Source: Rhizophagus clarus (taxonomy: Eukaryota > Glomeromycota > Glomeromycetes > Glomerales > Glomeraceae). From it: a stretch of 64,000 nucleotides of DNA. Positions 36,445 through 49,089 of the stretch are shown piece by piece. The notes beneath the pieces are model-generated. The model was not told the DNA's origin, made no database searches, and saw nothing but the letters and a program-made list of their open reading frames with translations. Numbering within the stretch: position 1 is the stretch's first letter; the number at the start of each line of letters is the position of its first letter. The stretch covers positions 310,001 to 374,000 of the forward strand of contig BLAL01000049.1 in NCBI GenBank assembly GCA_015698045.1, given 5' to 3'. The translations under genes and the position numbers were made by a program.

Positions 36445-39400
36445 TTAATCAAAGAAATATCGACTTTCCATAATTGAAGATAATTTAAATTCACCTTTTT
36501 CTGGCAATTCTGGAAAAGATAGATCTACCCAAATATGAATATATTTTGAAGATTTTTTCCTTTTCTTATTTGTTTCTGCTTCCTCTTCTATATCATGATC
36601 ATCAAATAATTCATCTGTTATATTATTAATTTCTGTTATATCATTGTCCAAATCAATTACATCATTAGCACTTAAAGTGTACGCAAATTCTTTGAGTTTT
36701 GAATCCTTACAATTTTGAGAATTTGGTATTATCTTATATAATTCATCTAAGCTAAGGTTTGGTTCGTATCCATTATCTGTTATTGTCATCGAATCCTTTT
36801 CTGTCTCTTTCATTTTTTGCAATTTTAATTTTTCGAGATCTTCTCTTAATACTTTAACGGGGACTATATATCCTTTATAGCGTTCAATAAATTCATTTCG
36901 TAGATTTTCCATGATAGGCTGTTCATGAAGCTGGATGAATTGATCACGTATTATTTTATTCATAATTTCCACATCACAAGCATGAGTCCAAAAACTATCG
37001 TGTACAGAAGCAAAAGTTAAATTTTTTTCGTTACAAGCTAGTGCAGTCATCAACATGTGAGTTGCATCAAGAGAGTGAATAAAATTAGGCGGAAATGCTT
37101 GTCGTTGTTTAGTAGAGTCCACTGGACTAGGGTGATTCGGATCTGCAATATTAATTGTTTGAAGATTTGTTTTGACAGCTCTCTTGCTTAGCTTACGATA
37201 AGGTTGCACAATTGGTAAGTCTAATGGAGTAGTCCAAACGACAGTTGTCATTTGATTTTGACCTGGTTTACTAGGTGGGATTTTAACTATGGGTCTTTTT
37301 TTGCTAATCAAATTATCATAATTGTCTCTTTCATTCTCACATAATTCTCTTTCATTATTATTTGTAAGATTCTTTTTATTACCGTTTTCAGTTCCTAGAT
37401 TGTAATTCATGAAATTTTCATCATCTCTATGTTCGGATGAATTTTGATCTAAAACAACTTCTGACGGTACACTCTTTGAAATTCTCTTGGCACATTCAAC
37501 AAGCCAGTCTTGGATAGCTCTGGCTCCATAAAACATTTCTCCAAGACATTTAAATACAAGTCTAGTGACATACAATGACGAATCTCTAATTTTTTCCTGA
37601 GGAATGTCATTTATCTCTTTGAGGCGTGATTCTATTTGTAATCTTGCTCCAATAAAAGTTACACCATAGACACTTGTCATCACAGGTTGTTTAACAACCT
37701 TACGAGAAATCTTGCCAAGCAAAATTGGTGCCAAATCTCTTACATTTATTTTCATATCCACATCACTGTGCACATCAAGTGGTTTATCAGAAGGATAGGG
37801 ATATAGATTGATCTGCTTTATATCTTCCAAATCATTTTGTTTTTCGGTACCTGAAGATTCTAAGTCTTTTGCAATCATTTCATTTACTCTCGCAGCTACG
37901 CTAGTATATATATCAGATGGTTTATCTGAAGGATACAAATCGACCTGTTTTGCACCTTCCAAATCACCACCAAGTGCCGCATAATGTTGTAACCCATTAC
38001 AAGTGCCATCTTGATGTATTGGAATTCGTGATAAGTATTTTTCGGGTTCTGACGATTCTAATGCATCTTGCAGTTCAAAACAAGCGGCCAAACATTGCCA
38101 AGGATCTTCAGCGTTTTCCCACCAGCCTCTGCCATCAAGGGGATTTTTAACGGAATCCTTTATATCTTCTAAGTGGTCTTCAGTAAATTTTATGCGATCT
38201 TCAAAGGAAACCTTATCATTCCCAGCTAGATTGGCAATTTGAATCTTAAGCCAAATCAACCCATCTTTGCCTAATGGTTTTGCATCTTTGAACAGCAACA
38301 GACCCCGACACAAATCATCTCCTAAGTGATTAAATAGAGGTGGTATTGGGTATGCACGACCTCTGAAATCAAGGCTGTGAGGAAAGTACATATTTTCGTT
38401 TAAAAACTATAAGAAAAATCAAATTATAAGTTTCGCATATTATATATATTCAAAATATTTGTAATTTTACTTACAGCACCGGCAATATCGACTTTATAAT
38501 TTGCTGTACATCTTTCAGAATGATTATTACTTATTCTACGAGCAATTTCTTTACACTCCTTAAACCACTTAATTTTTAGAGACATCTCGGTTTCAAAATT
38601 ATCAGGTTTATCAGGCATTTTTAAATCTAGCTCGGTTGGAGGTATTTTGCCCAAAGCTTCTCCTTTATTCCAGACTTCTAGCACTACTTTATATATTTTC
38701 TTATTAATTGTCCAGCAAGTAGATCCTAAAACATCCAATCCTGCGAAAACACGGTCCAAGTGCCCTTCTTCAGATGCTTTTTGCAGATAAGCTAATTGTT
38801 CAGGACAATCTCTTGACCTCATAGCATATGCTTACATTAGAAATAAATTTGAGCATTAAGACCGATAGTTTAAAGTATAATGATTTCTTACAAAAAATAA
38901 TAATAGTTCATACTTGGGGATGTAAGATATCCACCGCTATTATAAGTTAACCAAGGTCTTGGGTGAACTAACATTGGTAACATTCGTGGATGCACACTGT
39001 CTCCGACAGATTCTTTTGACAAATATTGAATTAATTGTGGATTAAGCTTAATAACTCCTATCCTTTTCCCTTTATGTTGAATATACGAATGATAAAAGGC
39101 GGGTGCTTCCATAGAACTAAATTCATATTAAGATGAATTTATACTAAACCATTTCAAAATAAGTAAATAATAAAATATATCATACTTACATTTTCTCGTT
39201 TTTCTCTTCATTAATGGTAGTAGTTGGTATAGTTGCACATTCTAGCAACATGGAAGCTAAGATAGAACCAACCTTTAAAGTTGAACTAAAGAGTAAACAT
39301 TAAATATATTTTGTACGATTATTTAAAAACTAAATAAACATTACCTTAGCTCTGACGGCTATTGGCCATTCGGGGTTCCAACTTGTTTGCATATCTTTTG

Positions 39401-41247
39401 TCTCAATTTTGGCCGCTGCTCGGCGAATTGTCATATTGAAAAGTTTTCCAGAAGCAAATAGTTCATGAACGCTTAAATCTTTATTGAACTGTAAAGAGAG
39501 GTAACTGAATAAGAAATTTCTTGAATGCCGCACATTTATATAGCGCAAAAAAAAATATAAATGTATTATTATACCGCACTACGATTTTGTTTCTTTTTCA
39601 ATTGTTCTGAATTATACTCATTCTCAACCGCTTTTCCAATCGAAAGTACAGCACGTGTAGTTTTCATTCCTTCACCGATTCCTCCTCCGCCATTTTGTCG
39701 CAACAATTCTAATATTGTTATAGCCGAAAGTTTTTCAGCGCTTAGTAATTGTAAAAATGGCCCGTAATTTGCGCGTTCTCTATCTTTTAGGATATAGATG
39801 TGAATGTCTACTTTTAAAATTTAGACCAAAAAAAATATTTCAAACATTTACCAGTTAATAAGGTTTCTTTGTTTTTACACCTCTCCAATTCCTCTTGAAT
39901 TAGAGGAACTAACTTTACATGCCACGTCCACATTGATTTTTTCAAAACATTCTTATGTAAATTAACAAATTTATCTTTTCGTTCATTTTCGTGCTTCCAG
40001 CGCTCCGTAGCAGCTTGTAATGCATTCTCTTCTAATTTGATTTGACGTTTAACTGAATCTAGATCTCTTTCTTTAATAGCCAAAAGGGCATTTTTCATTA
40101 ACTTTACTCCAAACGACTAGAAGTTTTTAAAAAGGCATTTTATTATATATTTTTAAAATAGGTGTATCAATTAATTATACCTTTGTAGAAACTGGCTCAT
40201 CCATATTTAAATCTTTTTTCGTAACAGGTTTTTGTTTTTCAATAACACACTCAATTTTTTCCATAAGTTCTTTTGATGCTTTGTTGGAATCAGGATCTGT
40301 TCGCAATAACTATAATAAATGTTTGACATCAATCTTAAAATTTCGCTCAATAAACTAATAATATAATAGCTTTTCTTTTCAAACTTTCAAACATAACTTA
40401 CATATAATACTTTTTCTGTTTCTTTATCAGATAATAAATTACTTTCAATTAATTGTTCAAATGAATAACCACATTCTTCAATTTCTTTTACTAAAATCTT
40501 TAACATCGAAGATCCAAGAAAGTCTAAGTCCAATCTTAAAATTTTCCCATTAAATACATAATGTCAATATTTTAACCTAACTCAGAATAAAAAACATACT
40601 AAAAGAATCTCGCACCTCAAATAACCTCTTATTAAGATAGCGAAAGTCGCTAGATTAGGAGTTAGCCCATAAAAGCTCAATTTATCAAACCATTGTAAGG
40701 CTTCATTGATCTTAGGCACAGGTTTTGTTTCTATATAAGATTCAATAAACTCATTATGTAACCTTATATCTAAATATTTTTCCGTATCATTTGTACATTG
40801 TTTATATAAATTGGTTAAAATATGCCTCGCACGTTCTACTTCTCCTATTTTTAAGCACGCCCGTAATACAGCGACATGTTCTGTAAAGACACCCGAAAGT
40901 ATTTTCCCCGTTTCTCTGGGTGTATAACGAGGTTGAGGAAGGATAACTAATGGATTATTTATGCTTAACGATTCGGGGGAATGATAGCTTATTTCAGAAG
41001 AAACAGTGGGTATAGCTGTTGAAGAAGTATGTTCTGCTGTCGTTGAATAATTAATTGCAAAAGGTCTAGTCTGGGCGAGTGAAAACTCGCTGATAGTCTT
41101 AGTGCCGAAATGTACTCTAGTTAGGCTTTCAACCCTTTTATTAATATTATTCCTCTTCAACAACATCAAATAAGAGTATCGTGAAATAATTTGTTTATTC
41201 GGTCGTAGAGTACATTTTGACTTTGTATTTCTTATAAACGTTATCAT
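36445..41247 (-). CDS. RPO41: Mitochondrial DNA-directed RNA polymerase (T7-like single subunit)
   Basis: This enzyme transcribes the mitochondrial genome. Ten minus-strand exons splice to 1,371 aa: 40616-41247, 40402-40534, 40181-40309, 39852-40116, 39575-39783, 39345-39488, 39190-39272, 38914-39116, 38475-38830 and 36445-38406. The N-terminus is basic (TFIRNTKSKCTLRPNKQIIS), as expected of a mitochondrial presequence. A PPR-like helix pair follows at about residues 180-212 (EALQWFDKLSFYGLTPNLAT). Polymerase motifs are PHSLDFRGRAYP, IHQDGTCNGLQHYAALGGD (catalytic Asp near 851), RKVVKQPVMTSVYGV (motif B Lys/Tyr), FPPNFIHSLDATHM, and VHDSFW (second catalytic Asp near 1185). Odd points are an in-frame duplication after the first catalytic Asp and two low-complexity inserts. 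The final exon of 1,962 bp is uninterrupted. The gene is intact. Confidence 0.96.
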
Positions 41248-43439
41248 TATTTTTTTTTAAAAAAAAAATAAAAAAAAAATAATGATCTACCTTGTCATCT
41301 TTGATAAATTTTAAAAATCACGCTGATCAATCTCCACGTCACGTTGGGTGTTACATCAACTAATTATACTTTATGCGCAGTAACAGAGCGCAGTGTTGGA
41401 ATTTAAACTTTAAATCATGTGCGAATTGAGCACGTGATTTTTTAAAAAATTTTTCAAAAATTGCAAAATTATATTATAAATCTTTATTATAATAAAATAT
41501 CTTTTATAATCTTGTTATAGCTAACTTATATTAAAAATGTCAAAATGTTATTATAATATATACAATAAATGTCATACTTATTCTTTGTTAATTATCAATA
41601 AAATGAAATCATGTATTCCAAATGTGACACACTACCATATTATATTCCTTAACTGATTTTACAATATGTTTTATTCTCTTTGACATTCTAAACTATTTAT
41701 TAATGCAGAAATTATTATACTATCTGATCTATATTTTTCATTTCCAAAATATTCACATAAAGTTTTAATTTCTATACTATTTTCACAGAAATTTTTACAA
41801 TCAAAAGATTTGACTGTTTAATAAAACAAAAATAGCAAAAAATTTTTTTTAAAAATTAAGGTAAATGTTTAAATAATTTTATTTATACTTTAAGGTTTAA
41901 GATAGGTTTTAATATTGTTTTATTAAAATTTTAAGTTTATACAAAAATTTTTATTAATCATCAACTTTTTTAACTATAAATCTTTGTAATTACTATTGAA
42001 CAATAATATGCCATGTTTATATTATTTCACCTTATCATTGCATTTTTTTGACCTAACTATAACTTTAAAAATGATAGTTTGTCTTTAATAACAAAAAAAT
42101 TATTACTATAATTTTCTGAAGTATTAATACTAACTGATAATAATTATGTGACTAATCTTTTTTTTTAGTTAATCATGACTTTTTATAGTAAGGACATATT
42201 TTTATTATATTTAGTAACTGTGTGCACAACTGTTATCTCACTAATATTAAATATTATAGCAATCTCCTTGCATAATAGCAATCCCTAATGTTGCTTCTAG
42301 CATTATCAATTATCTAAAAATATTAAAAAACATGAATAAACATCTTTTTTTTATTACTAGTTAAAAAGTTTTGGTCATACTTCAAGTTATCTATGGAGAA
42401 AAAAAAAAGGTATATTTTATTAATAAAATTAAAACTTGAACCTGTTTCTACCTTCTATATAATTTATATACTTATATGATTTGATTATCAATTTTTATGT
42501 AATAATACCAACTTAAGTAATAATTTTCATCTATTAACTTTTTTGCACTAGACCATGCGTTTTTATAATACCATATAGTACTACATAAGAGATTCTCTTT
42601 TTTACATACCTCTATGATAATATACCTGGATATGATATGTGATTAAAAAATCTTAATTCTAGCAAAAATTCAGCTAATTCTAATCAATTTCTTTATATTT
42701 CATACAAAATACCCTTAGGTATAATATTCAATTTTTAAATTGGTAAAATTGATATATATCCAGAATACCTTATACAGTGCTATATGGTAATACTAATTTT
42801 CAAATTTCCAAATTATTTTTAAAATAGCAATAGTGAATATTAATATTATATTAATATTAATTAAAATTAAAATACTAAAGTTTTGATTACTGGTATATCT
42901 AGAGATAAGTAAAATGCAAAATTTTCATTTTATAATGAATATTATATAGATTATACACATGATGCATAATACTGTTATATAAAGTCAAAAAATATGATTA
43001 TTTTAATATATTATGAATATATGCAAGTGCTAATCAATTTTGTTTGAATGTAGTAAATAATATTGGAATAGATAAGTTATTCAAAAAAAAAAATATAATA
43101 ATTAACTAATTAATTTAAGTAATTTTTTTTATCAGTATCATTTCCTTAGAATAGTTATTACCAGAAAACAAAATTTTTTTATGAAAAAATCCATTTATTT
43201 ATAAATACTATTTTTGTTAAATTATAATTCTGACTAAAGTTAAAGTATAATTTTTACTAAAATTACATATAATAAAACATTATAAAATTATTAATATTTA
43301 GTGAATTAATTTTCACAATTTTTTTTCATAATGATATAAAAATTAATTTACTATTATTATATATTTATTATAATTAAATCTTTTTATACTTAAATAAAAT
43401 TGCAGTATTTGTTTTTCATTAGTTCTATCATTTTTATTA
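41248..43439. other. Gene-free AT-rich stretch upstream of RPO41
   Basis: The RPO41 promoter should lie in the first few hundred bases, where base composition is locally more balanced (41290-41440). Further out, short minus-strand readings such as DNARSNIRDCYYARR near 42260-42300 hint at decayed coding sequence, but nothing could be classified. The segment 41880-43400 shows no clear repeat structure. Confidence 0.45.
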
Positions 43440-43451
43440 GCATTACCATTA

Positions 43452-45324
43452 TTGCCATCAACGTTATTATCACCATTACCATTATTGTCATCATCGTTAT
43501 TATCATCATTACCATTATTGTCATCATCGTTATTATCACCGTTGTTATCTTCATCATCATCATCATCATCAGATTCTAGTTCAATCCAGTTTGATGATAT
43601 CTACCAATTTGCCATGTATTGTGTTGGTCTGCTTTTTTTATCGATATCGTCTAGACAGTAACGTTTACAACTTAACCCAGTTCTGATGCTTATCTGATCT
43701 CGTCTGCTCGAAATAAGATTCTTTTAACCTAATGATAAATTTATAACTTATTAGTATAAACGCTTATGTTTTAAACTTTCACAACTTTACGTATTCTAGA
43801 AGACCTCCACTCCTTATTGTGAATCTTAATTACAGAATTTGTACTTATCAACCTTCCTGATCTTATGTTATCATTATACTTTTCATTTGCCAGAACTTCG
43901 TCTTCAGTAGACTATTCACCCAAATGGACTTCTGCGATATTTACTGCTTTTTCGCAATCTTTAATAAATACTTTCCTGGTCATATTTTCAGGATGACAAT
44001 CATCTAGAATGCTGTCTTGCGTAAAGATCATGTGTTGGAGACCTTTGCATCTTCTTGTCATTTTCTATTAAAGAGCAGATTAAAATAATTAATAGATTAT
44101 ATACATTGTCATTTTAAATAATAAATTTTACACCTGATCTCTTCTCGACGACATGTATTGCTGTTTATTATATTCATCTATCTTACTCTCCTTTTTTAAT
44201 TTCCAAATCTCCCACTGTGATTTGTGTAGCTGTTTTATTACTTTTAAAAGTTCTGTATCATATACCTCTAATGAAGGAGGTATCGCTGCTTTAATGGCTG
44301 GTAGAAGTTTCTTATTTATTGACTTTTTTGTTTACTAAATATCTTTAACGTGTCAAAAAGAATTGATGAATCGAAGTTGTTTATAATATGGATTACCTCA
44401 TCCTATTTAATATAATACTCATTTTTTAACAATCAATACAAAAGAGAAATATTTAATAAAATAAAGATATATTTATATGAACGGTTTTTTTGAAATTTTT
44501 ATCAGTTATTGGAGGAAGGGCATGCCGATTTTCTCTGGACAGAACTGGTGATAGGCTTCTATTTCTTGGTCCTTCACTTGTTCTTTCTTTTGTTAGCACT
44601 TTCACATGTTTGGTAAGATTTGAAATCATGTTTCTTAATTCACTGATTTCTCTGTTATTAGCACCTATTATAAATCAGTATTTAATATAAATCATTTAGT
44701 ATAAAAAATTTTACGTGCAAGTAAGTAAAGAAACGTGAAAGGAATACTACCACTCGCTGGAGGTGAAGAAGAAGAAATTGTTAAAGATAGATCAATTAAA
44801 GATCCTATAACAATAACGTTAAATTGGTATAGTATAAGTAAAATGAAATTTAATTAGCACTAATATAAAACAATATTACTTTTTGTAATTGATCTCCCTC
44901 TAGAGACATTTTGATAGTTTCGATTATGTTGAGATTAAGAGTGTGATTGATATTGATGAGAGGAATGAGAGCGAGATCGAGATTGATGTTGATGAGAACA
45001 AAAATGATAGGAACGATGAGGGGAGCGAGATCGATATTGATGAGAATGAAAATGATAGGAACGATGAGGGGAGTGAGAGTGATGAGAACGTGATCGTTAG
45101 GATTCGGAATGATAATAATGAAATTTGGATCAAGATGGGCGAGATCGAGGTTGACGAGTCATTGAGCGAGATTTTGAGTGACTACAAGATCGATTAATAT
45201 GAGTTTGATGTTAAGATTAATGAGATTGGAAACAGGAACTAGATTCATTTCGTTGAGATCTAATATGAGGATGAGAGCCATCACGAGAAATAGGAATTAA
45301 ATTTAAAGGTTTAAATTTTCTCAT
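43452..45324 (-). pseudogene. Decayed multi-exon gene with RS-rich N-terminus, unknown family
   Basis: Reading the minus strand from the ATG at 45324 gives MRKFKPLNLIPISRDGSHPH, then an RS/RH-rich region full of Ser-His and Arg-Ser pairs down to about 44880. In-frame stops are present where Arg or Gln is expected (for example CGA changed to TGA). Further blocks with splice-like borders follow: GSLIDLSLTISSSSPP (about 44.76-44.81 kb); ANNREISELRNMISNLTKHV (about 44.49-44.67 kb); KLLPAIKAAIPPSLEVYDTE ending SSRRDQ before a GTGTAA donor (about 44.13-44.33 kb); and KMTRRCKGLQHMIFTQDSIL (about 43.75-44.07 kb, one in-frame TAG). A GAT/AAT trinucleotide-like tract at 43470-43570 encodes acidic residues. 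The middle is coiled-coil-like. RNA-binding or splicing roles would be a guess. On the opposite strand the RS region produces an artefactual acidic frame. Confidence 0.5.
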
Positions 45325-45439
45325 TATGATATTTGATAATTTGATAATTTAAAAATTAAACAAGAAACAAAGGCTCTATATATAACCATTATTTACATCT
45401 TCTGAACCATTTTCGTTATCGTCTGATTAAAATAAAAGA

Positions 45440-45845
45440 TAGATTAAATTAATAAGACTCGTTATCATTTAATAAAATATATCGCTATCAATATTAATTA
45501 AAATAAATCAATAAATTAAATAAACTTGATATTATATCGCTTTCAATTAATTAAAATGTATTATTTAAAATAATCAGTAAACTACATTAATTAAATTAAG
45601 ATAAATCAATCAATATTTAAATATATCAGTAAACTAGATATTATATCGCTATCAATTAATTAAAATATATCAATAAACTAAATATTATAGCGTTATCAAT
45701 TAATAGAATATATCAATAAATTAATTAAAATATATCAGTAAACAATTAACAATTAAAAATATCAATAAATTAATTAAAATATATCAATAAAGTATATCAA
45801 TGAATTAATTAAAATATATTAATAAACTAAATATTATATCATTAT
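45440..45845. repeat. Imperfect tandem repeat of ATCAATTAATTAAAATATAT-type units
   Basis: Units such as ATATCAATAAATTAATTAAA and ATATTATATCGCTATCAATT recur many times with changes of length. The array has no coding capacity. It lies upstream of the decayed RS-rich gene. Confidence 0.6.
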
Positions 45846-47189
45846 CATAGATAACATGTTCAAATTGGTAATAATACATTTGAAGCTTGATAAAATTATA
45901 CTTACGAAAGCTGGTTTTTCTGACAGGAAATATAATTGGCGAAAAGAAATATGCTTGCTTTGTTAAGCTGATAAAAAATAAGGCGAAAAATAAGGTGAAA
46001 AAATATCGTCAACATGAAAGGCAACAAAGAAAATTTGTTGCATCATATTAAAATGTGAAGAAAAAAGAAAGAAAGCGTGGTAAATGTATGCAAATGTACC
46101 ATACTCACGAGCAAATTTATAGTAAACGTAAACAAATTAGAAATCACCAATTTATAGAACGTGCATGGTAAACGCGGTAAATGTAAACAAACTTTATAGC
46201 TCCTGCCAATTACGTCAGGTAACATTTATGCACTATCTAGTCATGTGGTATTAACAAACTGTACGTCTGTGCCAACTGCTAAGGGCAAAAGAAGAATTAA
46301 AGATTTATTAAAACAATTCTATTAATTAACAAGTAATTTTAACCATGACTGATTGTTAGAATAAACGTATATATACTATAACTCAATGTATTATTGTAAG
46401 CGACTCAATAAAAGATAAAATAATAAATATTTGATATCTCGTTAACAGCATTAAATGATACTGATATACTAGAAATTGACAACTTAAAAGAAAATATATA
46501 AAAAAAAATGAAATATAATTTTTCCTAATTTTGATATATTCGAAAGAATAGGCCAAATATTAAATTTTGATGTTGTTGCAGTTGCGAACAATTAAGACAC
46601 TTTTTTTATAACTCTTGCATTTTGATTTGTGAATAGGGAATTGCTACATCTCTACTTAAATTATTTGGATCTTTCAAATTTGTGATAATTTATGAGATTT
46701 ATTAGTAAGTCGATTGATATGTTTCAAGAATTAGATTAATTGAATTTGAAAAAATTTTCTAGTATAATTATACCCCTGAATACCAAATTTAATTTTTTTT
46801 TATTTTTATTTTTATTTAAACAATTGTCATCCAACTGAAATACTTGTCATAAAACAGATTCAAACAATACAAAGGAGAATCTAAGTAAGCATCGATAGTC
46901 GATCAAACCATTGTTCTTAAAAAATTAAGATATTAAATTGATTATTGCAAATATCTCTGTTAAAAGTTAAAGCTAAGCTAAAACAAGCAATGCCGCCCTG
47001 CAAGACAACAATTTATAGCTCCTCAGAAATAAATTGTAATCACTTCCACCAGAAGCCTCAATACCTTAAAACGACTAAACTCTATAAATGTTCATTGCTT
47101 GGCAGACTTACTCAAACAAATGAACAAAAACAAAAATAAAAAAGAAACAAAAAATAAAAAACGCTAACTACTAAATATTAGATTAATAA
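45846..47189. other. Gene-free stretch
   Basis: No gene was recognised. The segment 46920-47140 includes an A-rich part (AAACAAAAATAAAAAAGAAA) just beyond the C-terminal end of the minus-strand ORF1-like gene, which could be the A-rich tail side of that element. No target duplication was found by eye. Confidence 0.45.
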
Positions 47190-48772
47190 TTGTAATAAGA
47201 GCTTGACAATATCCATTTTATCCTGAGGCTTCTTGTCAGAGGATTTCTTTGATTTCTTCTTGTTTTTCGACTTTTTGGAAGTCTTCTTAGTATCCTTCGC
47301 AGGTTTATTTGATTTAGTAGGGCGTGTTTTGGATGGAACAGTCTTCTTGTCCTTCTTGGACGGCTTTGAAGGAATAGAAGAAGACTTGGACTTGTTGGTG
47401 AAAACCTTAGAGTTAGCAGAAGAAGGAGCTTTACACCATGGGTAAGAGTAGTCTTGATCGTTATGGTTGAAATTGAAAGTCGTCTGACGACAAGCTTCTA
47501 CATCTTCAAATTTTTCAAAAAAAGACTACAATCGAACTCTTACCACTTACACAAAAATGCTTTACAGCTTTGATTGGGTAGTTAGCGAAGACATGTGAGG
47601 GCTAGTTCCTATTCCATAATTGCTAAAACTTTGAGTCTTCAGGCAGGTCGTTGACATAGAGGCAGAACTGTTCACGTTTTTTTCTTTGTTGTAGCGTCCA
47701 GTGTCCTGAGAACCATTGTACTTCCTAGTTTCCTAAGGTATATTGCCAGAGACCTTTATCAAAGAAAGCTAACGTGAAAGTGGAGAGGCATCTGATACTT
47801 CCTTTGTCTCTTTGATGTCATAAAAATGACATCATCCCATGACTTTAGCTCAGTGAGTATTTTTTCATAAGTCCACTTTGCAGGTACATCATACACAAAT
47901 ATTTCCCTTAGATTATTTCTTCAGTCTTCGGGAATATTAAAATCTGTGTATATTTTTTCAACAGCCTTAGCTGGAACCTTATTCTTTTTGAGTTTAGGAG
48001 TAGTAGTACTACTGGAAGGAACTGGTCCTAATAGAGTAAGATGCTGCTGATCCTCCACTTGCATAGCATCATCAACCTATTGGGCTGAAGGTATGACTGG
48101 TATTGGCTGTATAACTGGCTGATCCAAAACCAGTTGATCAACTGCTGAATTAGGAATAGGCTGAAAAGTGTGATGATGTGTATCACCTGAAATAACCTGT
48201 TTCAGTCTTTTACATGATTCTTCATAGCTGACTGGATCGCCCACTTGTTTTTTCTGAAGAAGTACTGCCATAAGTTGACAAGGATAATTTAGCAAGCTCA
48301 TAAAAGCTCGAAGTCCAACGCGAACTATAAGTGATATCAGCGTATTAGGAATTTGTGTTTTTTGTGAAAAAGGTTTGTATTGTACTGGATCGGCTTTTGA
48401 ACCAAAGGTTCTAATTAGCCGTTTGCCTTATTCCATAGCATCTATAGCCGTAATATGTTGAAGGTTTTCCTCTATTATATATAATAAAAGAGCTTCATAT
48501 TGAGCTACTAGTTGCTTATCAAGAAAACCTTCTTTATTGAAAAATGCTGCCACTTTCTCGTCGGTATCTGAAGAACCTTGTACTGGTTGTTTGTTCTTAT
48601 TCTTGGACTTTTTCTTCTTTTTATTTTTCTTTTTCTTCAGTAAAGATTTTTGTGTTTTTGAAGGAGAAGAAGAGGATTGTGAAAATGTTATTATTTCGAT
48701 ATCGCTATCATTGTCTTCTGTAGTAACATCTTCTGTATAAAAAGCATCGATAAGACTTTGGTCTATCTCCAT
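47190..48772 (-). pseudogene. ORF1-like (RRM-like) transposon gene, copy 3, best preserved
   Basis: The minus-strand ATG at 48772 opens MEIDQSLIDAFYTEDVTTED, followed by a Ser-rich segment and a Lys-rich stretch. The frame then runs to a TAA/TAG break after ITAIDAME (about 48430). Later blocks are FMSLLNYPCQLMAVLLQKKQ (48.25-48.3 kb), FVYDVPAKWTYEKILTELKS (about 47.85-47.91 kb), VQWFSGHWTLQQRKKREQFC (about 47.67-47.73 kb), and a strongly Lys/Ser-rich tail (SKKSKNKKKSKKSSDKKPQD near 47225-47290). The FVYDVPAKWTYEKILTEL block resembles the start of an RRM fold. A few stops and a frameshift disrupt it. Two worse copies lie at 10.0-13.3 kb and 26.3-27.8 kb. No reverse transcriptase follows, so retroelement origin is inferred from repetition only. 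Confidence 0.55.
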
Positions 48773-49089
48773 ATTGCAACGAAGTTTAATAAAAAGTTTT
48801 TATTTTAGAAAAATAAATTTTTCGTAAAAAAATTTTATATGGTTTGGAGCGCAATAGGAGTGAGTTTTTTTTTTATCACAATACCAAATTTAATTAGAGA
48901 ATTAGCAAAAATAAAATTATATTTTAGTATTTGATAAAATACATTGGTCTTGACATCATTGTCATGTGTTATTATCAAAATAGCTTAATTACCAAGCTAT
49001 GCCTTGACAAAAATTGACCAAGAATTGGGATTGCTGAACCAATTAGATTGATTTGCAATTCCTTAAAAAAAAAAAAAAAAAAAAAAAAA
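48773..49089. other. Spacer before the Tnp2-like pseudogene
   Basis: The stretch ends in a run of about 27 A residues (49064-49090) immediately before the ATG of the Tnp2-like gene. No other feature was recognised. Confidence 0.5.

Noticed and set aside
44943..45197. Acidic + strand frame (Glu/Asp/Asn repeats)
   Set aside because: It is the antisense shadow of the minus-strand RS-rich region of the decayed gene.
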